Assembly: GCA_964020975.1 (NCBI GenBank)
Contig: OZ026618.1
Location: forward strand, 33,817,949-33,881,948
DNA length: 64,000 nucleotides
From: Hermodice carunculata
Lineage: Eukaryota > Annelida > Polychaeta > Eunicida > Amphinomidae
Direction: 5' to 3'
Made by a program: the position numbers and the translations under genes. The notes under the pieces were generated by a model, which did no database searches, was not told where the DNA came from, and saw nothing but the letters and a program-made list of their open reading frames with translations. Below, one piece after another: positions 1 through 11,451 of the stretch (within the stretch, counting starts at the first letter, position 1; each line of letters opens with the position of its first letter).

Positions 1-146
1 AAGTCTGTAACAAGGAACCTATTACGAGTAAAATCCATCACATATGAAAAAAAAAATTACAGAATGTTACGGTAAATCGGACTAGAAGTCATGAATACTT
101 TATATTCGGGCAACTCTAGTTAAACACATTTGCACATATATCTGGG

Positions 147-260
147 GTTTTTTTTTTTTTTTTTTTTTTTTTTTGTTTTTTTTGTTTTTTTTGGTTTTTG
201 TTTTTTTTTGTTTTTTTGTTTTTTTGTTTTTTTTTTTTTTTTTTTTGGTTTTTTTTTCTT
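147..260. repeat. T-rich tract with interspersed G
   Basis: About 110 bases of almost pure T broken by single or double G. This may be a degenerated retroposed poly(A) tail read on the opposite strand, or simple expansion. No source element is visible next to it. Confidence 0.8.
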
Positions 261-898
261 TTGACTTTACGTGTCTTTAAATCTGAATTTCCTCCATGTG
301 AGAAGGCTTGAAGGCTAAGATTAAAATAATTTATGAAATGGGAATGGACGAGACTGTGCTTGGCATTTGGTGGATAGAATAGACAAGGCGTTCTGCTAAG
401 GCTTTATGATGCAGTTTTCTGTGTTAACTGTGCATATGGCAAGAGCAGGTTATTTCTCCGGAAATAAGTATTTTAAATATCGGATACCCTTCTCATATCA
501 TTTACTGTAAAAAGATATGTTTTGAATTACTTTTATAACTGAATTTGATCTACTGAGCTTGTTTAGTATCTCTATAATAATTTTTGGTTCTTGTGTATGA
601 AAATTACATCCCCAGAAATATTTGGTTTAGACTGTTACTGTCTAGAATTAAAATACATGTTTTTTCATTTAGCATCAGTGCCTAGTTTCCTTATCCGAGC
701 ACATTTGAGAGCAGAAAATGCGAGTTAAGATGTGTCAATACTAAACCACCATCTTTTGTACAGGTAATGATAAAGCGGTATTTAATTTTATCTGAGTTGG
801 TGTTCCACATATATTTATATATCATACTTCATAGTTTCCAAACAGCGTCTGCAAATGGATTCTTTCAGGACAGATGCCAAATATAAAAGTTGTGATAA

Positions 899-982
899 AG
901 CCAACGATTTTATAATTAAGACTTTTCCATGCTTAAAAAAAAGCCAACGATTTTATAATTGAGACTTTTCCATGCTTAAAGA
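899..982. repeat. 42-bp tandem duplication, two copies
   Basis: Two adjacent copies of a 42-base unit beginning AAGCCAACGATTTTATAATT differ at only a couple of positions. It looks like a recent local duplication. Confidence 0.9.
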
Positions 983-3900
983 AAAGTCTTTGCCAATTAC
1001 TGAAGATGTTTGGATTTTTTTGTAGTATGCTAAGCTACATGTCAATAAACATCTCGACACCATGTTTGGATCAAATCAGACAGAAGGTCTATACAACAAA
1101 ACTTATGATTAAACTGACAGTAGCAAAGCGTTTCAAAAGAGCATGATTTAGTGCGAGGGTAGTAGTCCAAGGCATGGTGCGCAGGTTGAATGTAATATCA
1201 ATAAATGAGAAAGATCTGGAATGTTTGGAAAGGGCGTGATGTGCAAATGGATACCACGGGCCACACCATCTGTGGCAGCAAAACACTAGTAAGGGAACTT
1301 GGCTGTTTGAATGTCCGCCATAGATTAAAGAGCCACGTTGAGCTATTGGTGCTACCACCAGAAGACAGGAGAAAATAGGTGGTGCAAAACAGTGAGTCTT
1401 GAGGTAGTTAGAAAACAGTCAAAGTGGGTGCTAGACATAGACAGATTAGCAGAGAGCTGTGACTTGATGGGGCTAAACACACATGGGCTATCTAGTGCCA
1501 AACTGCCCGGCAACTCTTTAGTACTAGAGGTAGGAAAACCAAAAATATATTCACTTCCGGGAACACCCCCCCCCAAAAAAAATAAAAATTAAAAAAAAAT
1601 AATAATAATGATAATAAGTTTGCACATGTATATGTGCCTCAATATACATCACAATTAATATGTGTTGTCACAAAAGATGTGATAAATGGCGGATAATTGA
1701 TAAATTAATAGATATCAAGGTTAGAAACAGGTTTAAAGAAAATACCAAGGTGCACCTCCAACACAAGAGAGAGCTGGACAATTTAGCATCAGGGAGCGCA
1801 TGTGTGAGATGAGGCTGTAACTTCATGGGAAGGATATGTCTGTAAAGTTTTAGTAGGAAAGCATGACGCGGAGTGATAAAGAGGGTTTGAAGAGAAGAGC
1901 ACGTCTGTTTTGTACTGATTTCACTTGTTTCAATACACAGTGCTCTGTCATTGCAGAGATATGAAAAGTAGTACCTGGTGGTAATTTTGAATTTACAAAG
2001 TGTTCAATGAACTGACATGCTGTATTAGAAAAATAGACATTGAAATGATTTGCAATACCATAGCCTGCCGAGATGTGTATTCCATTGTCATTTATGACAG
2101 CTGGCATCTTTTCAACTTTGGGCTGCGTTAGTTCTTTCAGTTATGTCCATAAGTCCTGAGAACATTTTGCAGTAGGCACCTAGCCTTTGATCTCTTCAGT
2201 CATGTACCACGGTTTGTGACTGTCCACAGCGAGCTTGCAATAATCAGGTACTTACAAAGAAAAAAAAAAAAGAAAAAAAAAATATCTGACAGGGTGACAT
2301 AATGGATACGATTTGAAAAAAAGGATCATAACTGCTGAAAACACATACTAATGTAGGCTTATACGGCAACGTCAATTACTGCCCTACAAGGGTCGCGAGG
2401 TTACTGCCGTGTTTTAATATATTTGAAGCCAATCATAAATGCAAACTTATATTCAATCACCCATACAGATAAGAAGGGAAAATTAACTGTTTTGTACAGA
2501 CTCTTGCATAACGAAGGTGTACGAGGCAGCTGCTCAGTAATGTTTGATAACAAATACATCTTTTGCAACTAATTATCATCTCCCAGATGGCAATTTGGGA
2601 TCGTCTGTCTGTCCCACGGCTGTACTCCCTGCAGTATAGTGACTGCAGGATTTTGGGCCTTTGGTTCATGTCTTTAAAGCATAATAGTCTTTACTCTGCT
2701 CTTACAGCTTTTCTTACTAATTCTTCTTCATCCTCATCAGACCATGTACATGAAAAACTTAATTCAGACTGTCCGAAATCACTATGCTCCGTTGTGTCTG
2801 CCATGACGCTTGGCTAACTGAAGGCACTCCTTTCACAACAAATTCACCCCAGCTACCGGGTTGTGCTTGTGACGTCACCAACGCCTTCCCAACATCTGGC
2901 TATGATCAGAGAACATTCCTGCACTTTCATGTTGCAAGTGTGGTACACATTTCGAGCTAAAAAACGCTATACCAAAATACACAAAAAAACCAAAAAACAA
3001 AACAAAAACCAAACAAACAAAAAAACAAACAAAAAGAAAAAAAACTGTTGGTTTCAGATATGCTCTTTAACGACTCACAGCATCAACTTTCCATTTTGCG
3101 TTACCCATTCAATCAAGATGACCTTTAAATTGGCCAACCTTTTGAGCACAGAAATGAAAATTTTACCTGTAATCAGCACTATTTCCTTGTGTCATCAGAC
3201 ACATAAAGGTGGTGGCAAACTGTGTGGTACCAGTTGGCGTATTCTAATGCTTTTCTACTTGATACAAACAATTTAGTGCATTCTATCGTGGATTCTAATA
3301 GTTGTATGGCCTCAGAGGTCGCAAAGTTGCGTGCAGGCCTCTCCATGGTGAAAAGTGCTGCTGATGAGGGTAACAGATAGTTTAATTAACAAGCGGCTAT
3401 TTCACTGTCACAACACATTATTTTATGTCAGAGTGTTTGTGATTGATACATAGCCTGGGTTAGTTCACTCTGTCATTTTATCGTCTCATACACTATAAGT
3501 GGCACTTTGCTTGGTTTAGGTATTGAAAATAAAGCACTGTAAATACCAAATAAGCTTAATTCACACAGGTACTAAACCAAAAATCATTTTTTTCTCAGGG
3601 TTGGATCAATCTTGCAGAAGACCACTCATTTTAACGCTGTTTAAAGAAAAAAATTGTCCAAAGTAAGCTCATGTTTTCTAAGAAGGTTAGGTTTGTATTT
3701 GTGATACTCAATATTCCAAAAACATTTTCTGTATAATTTGCCTTCAGTCCAGAAAGTGTTTTAAAATCCTTGAGAAAGAGAAAAGGACAACCGAGGCAGT
3801 TTTATTTTCAGCAGGTAAAGGGAAACATGTATCGTCAGCATATTATAAACTTACATGTTCACAGGTATCAATTTGTACGCCCTTCACATTTCGTCTTTCC

Positions 3901-4232
3901 TAAAGAAGTTTCCCAAAATTTTCGGGGACAAAATGTACAGCGGTGGGGAGAGTGCGCATGCTTGCACCAAGACCTATAATTTAGTGAATGGTTAGGTTGT
4001 CCAAATACTATTAATGATGGAACTTTAAATATCTGCAAAACATAATGTGATCCATGTTTAAAAAGAAGGTCCAAAATTCAAATAGTGTAAGCATTTTTTT
4101 TGCAAATTTTCCTGTAAGCAGTCGAATGTTTTTTTTCCCCTCAAAATCAATATAAACCAATAAAGCAGGTATATTCCGTTTTTCACTGTACACAATTAAG
4201 TCTAAAACTCCACTGATGTGTTCACCTATATG

Positions 4233-4233
<1 letters not shown>

Positions 4234-4301
<68 letters not shown>

Positions 4302-4728
4302 CAAAAAAGCCTGTTTAATCTTCATATTAAGTGCATCTTAAACTTTTTTCATCGTAATGGCTGTGGTAATTTTAAATCATGATTTCACAAGGAGATAAGT
4401 CTCAAGTTTTAAAGTTCTAATATGTTTGTATCTTTCTCAGGAAAAGGTGTAATAATATCATAAATCTGTGTAATTGACAAGAGCCCACTTGTCACTATAA
4501 CAAATAAATAAGCACACAAACAAGCAAGCAGGCAAGCAAATACAAAAACCAAACAAACAAACAAACAAACAAGCAAGCCAACCAACTAGTCAACCAACCA
4601 ATCAATCCATCAATCAATCATAGGCAAGTGAATAAATAGATAGATAGATAGATAGATAGATAGATTAATAGATGGATAGATAGATAAATAAATAAATAAA
4701 TAAATGAATAAATAAATAAATAAATAGA

Positions 4729-4819
<91 letters not shown>

Positions 4820-4820
4820 A
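4234..4820. repeat. (TA)n tract then compound tetranucleotide array
   Basis: A (TA)n run lies at 4234-4299. After about 200 bases comes a compound array: CAAA/CAAG-like units from about 4501, (GATA)n around 4636-4684, then a long nearly pure (AAAT)n run to 4820. This is microsatellite DNA with no coding content. Confidence 0.95.
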
Positions 4821-5288
4821 CAAGAGCTACAAGAAGTTCAAATTCTGTGATTTGTCCTTCATAGCTTTACGTTCGATCTTCTAATTGTTTAGAAACACGT
4901 TCATTTTGTTAATAAAATCTATATTGGAGGTATCTGGGTCTCTTACATCAGACACAGTCATATCCGACGCATGCTGGTCACAATAGATTCTTTTTAGTTC
5001 TTGTTATGTCCGATTGTGGTACAAAATGGTTAATTGTTTATTCTGGGTGTTTTAATATTTGTACAGTTATTTTTTTTTCAAGATTGAAAATATATTTTGA
5101 AGGTTTATCTCCTTTTTCCTACCATTTAACTTTAGTTCTTATAAGAGCACCTTTTCGTATCTTGTTATATTTCTGTCTCTTAATTCAATTTTGTTTCTGC
5201 AATTTCTTTTTTGAATCGTCTCATTTTTTTGCCATGTAAATATCTTCTACTTGTTTCATTTTTTCTCTGAGTTTGTATTTCTTTGCAC

Positions 5289-5317
5289 TCTCTCTCTCTC
5301 TCTCTCTCTCTGAATCA

Positions 5318-5372
<55 letters not shown>
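5289..5372. repeat. (CT)n microsatellite
   Basis: Interrupted CT dinucleotide repeat of about 85 bases. Confidence 0.95.
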
Positions 5373-5381
<9 letters not shown>

Positions 5382-6856
5382 TGATCACTTCATTGTTTAA
5401 CTAAGCAGTTTGTCCTGTTTGTTTTATAGTTAATTTATTTAATCAACATTACCTTTTTTGCTTAGAAGTGTACAATTAAATGGCAAAGTCTGTGATTACT
5501 TGGGTCTCGGTTCAGTTACAATTCTTAAGTTATAGCAGTGATCTGATTTCATTCTAGGTATATTATTACTTTTTGCCACTTGATTGACCCGAAGGGACAC
5601 AGAAAAGAAATATAATTTGCTTTGGATTGTATAGATATTTTTTCTGAGCCGGGTATACTTGGATGCTTCAGGGTTCACCTGTTTCCAGATTGCAAATAAA
5701 TCGGTCTCTTCCGCCCATGACAATGTCTCAGTTTGGCTCTCTAAATTAGTTGTTTGACCACTTTATGTTTCAATACATCAAGTACAAAATTACAGTCTGC
5801 CCCACCAATCCTATTATTATTTGGCAGTGATTCAATAATCTGTATAAATCTACATAAAAGTCGGGATTATCATCATTGTATCCATAAACATTTCCAGAAG
5901 TCAATATTTGATTGTGAATAGTGATATCTTACATGAGATATCTACCTTCATTACCCATAAAGACATTATGGAGCTCAACTTCAAAACCATTTCTAAACAA
6001 AATAACTACACCTCTTGAGTCAAGTTTGCCACGCCCCCCCCCCCCCCCCCAAAAAATCTATTGTATCCCCATTCTGCGTACTATTGTTTTTTCAACGTTT
6101 GGCGTATGGTAAACCTCTTGTGGCATGAATATAGAAACTTCTCGTTTTGAGATCACGTACGCAATTACCTTGTTTTTATCGATAGCACTAATATATCGCA
6201 CATCAAAAGACACACTGCCTATATGACATTGCATTCATCGTTGAACAGAAGTGTTTCCCTCTGCAAATAAACATGATGAGGTATAAATGTACTCCATTTG
6301 AATATATAATTTGAAATTTCTGGTGAAGTGTTAAAAAACTTTTCCTACTTCTAGTCAGTATGAAAAAGCTGTACATCGGCTATTTAGTAAATAAAAAACA
6401 ACAACCTCAAACTAACATTCAGTAGACAATGTTCCAGGCGTGAAAGTAAAATTTGTAATATTTCTGAAGGATCATACATTTTCGTGGCAAAATTTAAAGG
6501 TGATAAAACAAGGATTCTGTCTAAAAACCCATCAATATCGACCTGAACTCCAGCATCTGTTTCCACTAGTTGCTAGTTACTGCAAGCAATATGGAGTGTT
6601 TGTTGCACGTATTATACTAACTGCTTCAATTCAAGGTAGAGTTTTTGGAACCAAACTCATATCCACTTGTGTGTCTATCAAATTGGTCCAGTCAGTGGGT
6701 ATATTGTCTGGTATAGGTGGAACGGATGCCACTTTGCTTTTAGATATTTTGGTACTGGTGTTTAGACAAGTCCATGAGGGAAAGCATGGCTTTAGAAACT
6801 AAATATTAATATTTGTACTGATTTGTTTACTTTTTACAAAAAATCACACAACCGCA

Positions 6857-6895
6857 CACACACACACACACACACATACACACACACACACACAT
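6857..6895. repeat. (CA)n microsatellite
   Basis: CA dinucleotide repeat of about 40 bases with one TA interruption. Confidence 0.95.
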
Positions 6896-7068
6896 AGGCA
6901 CCAAAAACTCAAGGATTTACTTTGTGTACTAAATACGTTTTGCCTACATGTGCTGATGAATGATAAACAAAACATGCCCCTAATCAGCTTATTCGGACTC
7001 AAGTGACTACCCTATAATTATCCATTAATTGCAATATGATCTTATCAATGTGAGAGCAATTAACATAC

Positions 7069-7217
7069 GCCCGCTGAATATATAGCCCTTTGTGGTGTTG
7101 ATCAGGCCACGCACGGCTGCCGGCTCCTTAGTGAAGTTTTCTACTTCCTGCCTGATAGATATTCTCCCAGCTGGCAGACCCCTGTACATGAAGTCCAACA
7201 TGGCTGACTTGGCTCTT
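7069..7217 (-). CDS. Candidate internal exon, unknown protein
   Basis: On the - strand a pyrimidine-rich acceptor ending TTCCTTCAG precedes a 149-base open stretch, closed by a good donor (C|GTATGT). It starts in phase 2 and ends in phase 1. The predicted piece is about 50 residues and includes AMLDFMYRGLPAGRISIR and EPAAVRGLINTTKG. It is clearly richer in G+C than its surroundings and uses charged and hydrophobic residues in a way typical of real protein. I do not recognise the family. It may belong with the exon-like stretch at 8452-8642 on the same strand, but the phases do not join directly, so at least one exon would be missing. It could also be an element-encoded exon. Confidence 0.45.
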
Positions 7218-8451
7218 CTGAAGGAAAAAAAGACAACAAACAACAGGTGACATCACACACTTTGGCTCTGTAGCATATCCGCAAAAAATGACTGAATACT
7301 TTTCTGGCACAGAGGCAAAGAAGAAGAAAATAAATGATTATGCCATTCATTTTCGGTCCACTGCCGTTTCCCAATATTTTGTCAAAATTGAAATAAAACA
7401 GAGCAATATAATTATCATTGCAGGGTGTTATGGAGATGCATGGCCCAATGTAGGCTGTGATAGAGTGAAGTTTGAGGTTGAAGAATACGCGAGCTATCAC
7501 CGTTAAATACGGCTTCAGTTTTAAAATGTGGACACATTTCTCTGTTTGTGGATTGTATACAGTTTATAAGAAATTGCTATCAATGGTATAATTCGTCACC
7601 CTGGATAACTCATTGCAGACGATGTGATGTGATGGATTAATACAGATGATATGGACATTATGTTTATATGCAAACAAGTTCAAGTTCAGTTAAACATGCC
7701 TGTATATATAACTGCATTTACCTTCGTGCTTGATGCAGTATTCCTCACCCCTTTATTCATAGATTTAATTGATCTAAGATATGGCCATATGACACCAATA
7801 TGAAGGATATAAATTGAAATCCTTGAAGCGTAACACGGTTTGGAATGAATGTATGTTGCGCTAAAAAAAGATTTGAATAAACCCTGCTTTTCTTATCTGC
7901 ATTGTATCGGTTTTGTAATTGTACATTTTTTGCACAAGTAGAAGATGTACAAAACAGATATCATATTTATATGCGACAACACCTGTCTTCCTGCGAATGA
8001 CAAAACCAGAGACTCACTACGGAAATAATCTCATCCATCTTAACACAATCGGTACAACAAAAAGTGGCAGCTAACATTCAGGCAGATTTATGTACTACCC
8101 TCAATACTGAACATGAACAACGATCACGATCCAGTTTCAAACACAAGCGAGGCAATCACTCTTACTATCCACAATGGCGATGCCCTACTGGAAAAAAGTC
8201 ACCACACCACGGTGAAGAAAATGATAACAGAAAATATCCATGTAAGATGCAGGCTACAAATGGGTAACATGACACCTCTGGGTATCTTAAGTACAGGGAC
8301 CATCATGTGCAAAGTGGAGACAAACCAGAATAGGTACTAGCGGAATGACAGTTATCAAAGAAGACCCTGGTAGTGTGGCAACAAATACCAGAGTCATTAC
8401 CAGGATAAAAAATCCGTTTTAATTTAACTGTGGGAGGAGAACTTGGTTTAC
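7218..8451. other. No gene recognised
   Basis: Between the two candidate - strand exons I see only short open frames without supporting splice sites or motifs. If both exons belong to one gene, this would be intron plus any exon I missed. Confidence 0.4.
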
Positions 8452-8642
8452 CTCAGTGTGATGTTTTATTAAGCATCCTAAAGTATAGAGGCAGATTAGA
8501 ATCTGTTCCAGTTGAAAGTTTTTATAAGTGAAGCGTGGAAAGTTTGTATCAATATAGCGGGAACTGGGGCCAATTCCTGGTGGAAATCCATGAATGACAT
8601 GGTGCATGAACTTCGCCAGGGTCTTGTCATACAGAAGACCTC
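8452..8642 (-). CDS. Candidate internal exon, unknown protein
   Basis: On the - strand an acceptor (ACCAAGTAG|GA) opens a 191-base frame that ends at a strong donor (GAG|GTAAAC), entering in phase 1 and leaving in phase 0. The predicted piece is about 63 residues, including LLYDKTLAKFMHHVIHGF and YIDTNFPRFTYKNFQLEQ. The mix of aromatic, charged and aliphatic residues and the matching phases make it more exon-like than the other open frames here. I cannot assign a family. An upstream partner on the same strand was not identified. Confidence 0.35.
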
Positions 8643-9780
8643 CTACTTGGTAAAAGAGGTCAAGTAGAGATTTGTTAAATGTTAACATTCCTCATTAGAT
8701 AAACAGGCATGGGAGGTAAAAGCATATATTTAGCTTCAAAATCCAACCTCCTTCTTGAACCATATCTTGGTATTGTAAAACAAGAAAAAAAAAAAAAAAA
8801 AAAAAGCTGCGTAGGTGTGCCCTCACTCGTTTGAGGACAAGTGCTCACGATCCACTTATTAAAAGGAAAGATAAAGCATACTATAGTCGATGAGCCAGAC
8901 TGAAACTTGGTGCCATCTGAGGGCACCGAACGAAACCTTTATACCTGCATTGGTACACCTTAGGGTATAACAAAAATGCATGATGGACTTTCCAGAACCC
9001 CAGCTGGAACCCGTTATTGCAATTTTAAAATTTATATCCAGACGGCCCAAACAATGCTGTATATGGTGAATCCTGTTTGATATAGTTGGGCACTACATTA
9101 TAATTAGACTTGAAATATACATTGATGTTTGTATCTAGTTACCAGCCGGCACAATGAACTTCATGTGACCTATAAATACTAAATGAATGTACACAGGTTA
9201 AAAAAAGGCCATTATACCCACATTGATTCGATTTTTAGGGGGGGGGGGGGTGCCGTGCTCAGCTTGTAGATCAAATATCACATTTCTGCTATCTCAATTC
9301 CTCATGAATACATGGTCCAAATCTCTTGAAAAATGGTGCAAACATACCTCTGGGTCATCCTTTGATTCCTGGATTTTTTTGTCCTTGACCCTATTTTCAA
9401 GGTCATGTCCCTGTGGAGGATATAACCTGTAGGCCTGTGAAGATTGTTCCTTCATTGTAAGGTAGATATACACCATGGTGAAATTTCACATTCTTTGCAT
9501 GTATAATTACACTTTGCTTTATTTTATTATTTGGAGGTGATTATATACTACATCATGATGACTAAATTTTGGTGACCTTGATATTACTCTGAAGGTCACA
9601 CACTTGTGGGTAGGTACATTTTGGATTTTTGCCATATAAAATTATATGAAAGAAGCATATTATGACGTGCATATATTACGTTACTGATTTAGGCCTATTT
9701 CATGAAGTGATTGCCGTATCAATTAATAATAAACGTCTCGAAATGAAAATAGGCCTAATTTGTCCCAGATTACCATAAAA
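8643..9780. other. No gene; poly(A), G-run and a short hairpin
   Basis: Contains a poly(A) run at 8784-8805 and a G-run at 9239-9250. Near 8905-8923 there is a short hairpin in which GGTGCC faces GGGCACC; a closely similar sequence recurs at 18011-18035 next to a LINE fragment. No open frame with support is visible. Confidence 0.5.
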
Positions 9781-9833
9781 AATAAGTAAATTACACTTTT
9801 CAGTCTAGGCTTGTATTAACGTTTGAATATGAA

Positions 9834-10478
9834 TTATTTTTGCCTTCTTTCAATGTCAGAATCATTTGACATCTGATATATGGGACATACAAAGAATTTA
9901 GGCACAAGATTAGAACAACTATCAATATGTTCACTGAGCTGGATTTGCCGTGTCTCAGGCGCCCGCATTTGCTGTCTGTGTGCAGTTATGCGCCTGCATA
10001 GTTCGTTGCCCGTAGATCCTATGTATACCTCATTGCATCCTCTACAGACAATCGCATGAATCAAATGTTTGCTCAAGCAGTTCATTTCTGTTCTAATTTG
10101 AAAGTCTGGTATCTAGTCTGTTGTATCCAGCAAAATTGTGTCAGTAACTATCATGTTTATACAATTCTTACAACGAAGAAGACCATATTTTTTGCTCCCG
10201 CCTTGACTGTCCCTGCATTCAAAGTTTGCTGCCGTAAGAAATTGTTTTAAATTGCGAGGCTGTCTTTGGCTTGAAATAAAATTCAGATTTTCAAATATTT
10301 CTCCAAGTGAGGGATCCATTTCCAAGATTTCAAGGGTTTCATATATTTGTGGTATTATCACTGGATTGTCAGGATTGTATCTTATGATCATGACCAGATT
10401 TTTGTCGTCCCTCTTGTGATTTGTGCGGTCCTTTCTTAATGATTCTTGTGTTACACTTAAAGCTCGCTGAATACCCAT
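9834..10478 (-). pseudogene. Penelope-like GIY-YIG endonuclease and linker
   Basis: The C-terminal part of the element's protein. The piece at 10085-9834 carries HAIVCRGCNEVYIGSTG, the GIY-YIG core in the form usual for Penelope elements, including the two cysteines between the GIY and YIG strands. The helix LCRRITAHRQQM follows, with its conserved arginine and histidine. The piece at 10478-10113 is the linker after the reverse transcriptase and ends with cysteine pairs (RCKNC) that lead into the nuclease. The two pieces are in different frames, so the copy is not intact. Confidence 0.8.
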
Positions 10479-10691
10479 TGAAATGAGTAAATGTGGGTAG
10501 TGCCTGGCATTTAGAAAATTCCCCAGTTCATCCCGACACGTTGCTTTTCTCTTTTTTATTTTCTACTATTGTACAGGTCCTTCTTGCTTCATTATATGGG
10601 ATATTTGTCTCAGTGTGCCGTGTGAGAATTGAAAGGCACATACTGATGAGTATCTGTATTCTTGTAGTATATATCCAATAGAATCTTTCCA

Positions 10692-11232
10692 TCACTTTGA
10701 AGAACTTTCAAGTCTTAAAAATTCTAATTCACACTGACTATGTATCATTTCATATTGAATACTTGGTTCAAGCTGATTTAAAAGTTGGTGAAAATCGTGT
10801 AAATCTGACGGGGACTTTGGCCACATTATGAAACAGTCATCTAGATAACGTTTCCAGTTCCTTTTAAAAAAACATGGCGAAGGATTCGGATGTATTTCGT
10901 ACAATACAACTTCCAGATTTCCAAAACTAAGCGTTGCATAAGTTGGTGCACATTTAGTTCAATCGCACACCCTTTTTTTCTGTATGTAGTGTTCTCTATC
11001 AAATCTGAACACATCATTTTCTAATACTAGTGAAAGACCTTCGACAATAAATTCTCATGTGAAACGTTGATTTTTTTGTGTCAGGATATTTGTTCTGACA
11101 GAATTCAATCGTTCGCTTTCCGAACTCATGAGGTATGTTACTATATAATTTAATCACATCAACACTGACTACATACCAATCCTTGACCTGCTCTCGTGAT
11201 ATTTTATTGATGAAGTCGATATCATCCCGCAC
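10692..11232 (-). pseudogene. Penelope-like reverse transcriptase, catalytic half
   Basis: The piece at 11232-11014 contains WYVVSVDVIKLYSNIPHE, corresponding to the family's SxDVxxLYTNIPH motif that carries the first catalytic aspartate. The piece at 10904-10692 contains RNWKRYLDDCFIMW, the YxDD motif with the catalytic aspartate pair. These are the palm motifs of Penelope-type reverse transcriptases. The N-terminal half of the enzyme lies about 4.7 kb away at 15959-16321 because a LINE has inserted between them. Confidence 0.8.
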
Positions 11233-11451
11233 GTAGTTGTCGACATGTAATATATATATATATATATATGTCTTTATTCGTACACAAAAGGTACACTGAG
11301 AAAAAAAAAAGTTACATAAAAAGCAAATACATAATAAACATACCTGTACAGAGCCGCCAGTGAATCAAATATACAGAATTAAAGAAGGAAAAAAAAAAGG
11401 ACGGCAATTATTGCTAGTCCATATCAAGGCATATATCCATTACTATACTGA

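Larger units (their letters stand above)
1..7068. other. No gene recognised; simple repeats
   Basis: I see no exon or element that I can name in the first 7 kb. Short open frames occur in all six frames but lack codon bias, splice-site support or recognisable motifs. The stretch holds T-rich tracts, a 42-bp tandem duplication, (TA)n, (AAAT)n, (CT)n and (CA)n tracts, and a C homopolymer near 6033-6051. It is most simply intergenic or intronic. Confidence 0.5.

Noticed and set aside
1089-1592. Overlapping open frames on both strands
   Set aside because: Mutually exclusive, low-quality frames without motifs.
6440-6802. 120-codon open frame (+)
   Set aside because: No splice support, domain or codon pattern; the opposite strand is equally open in part.
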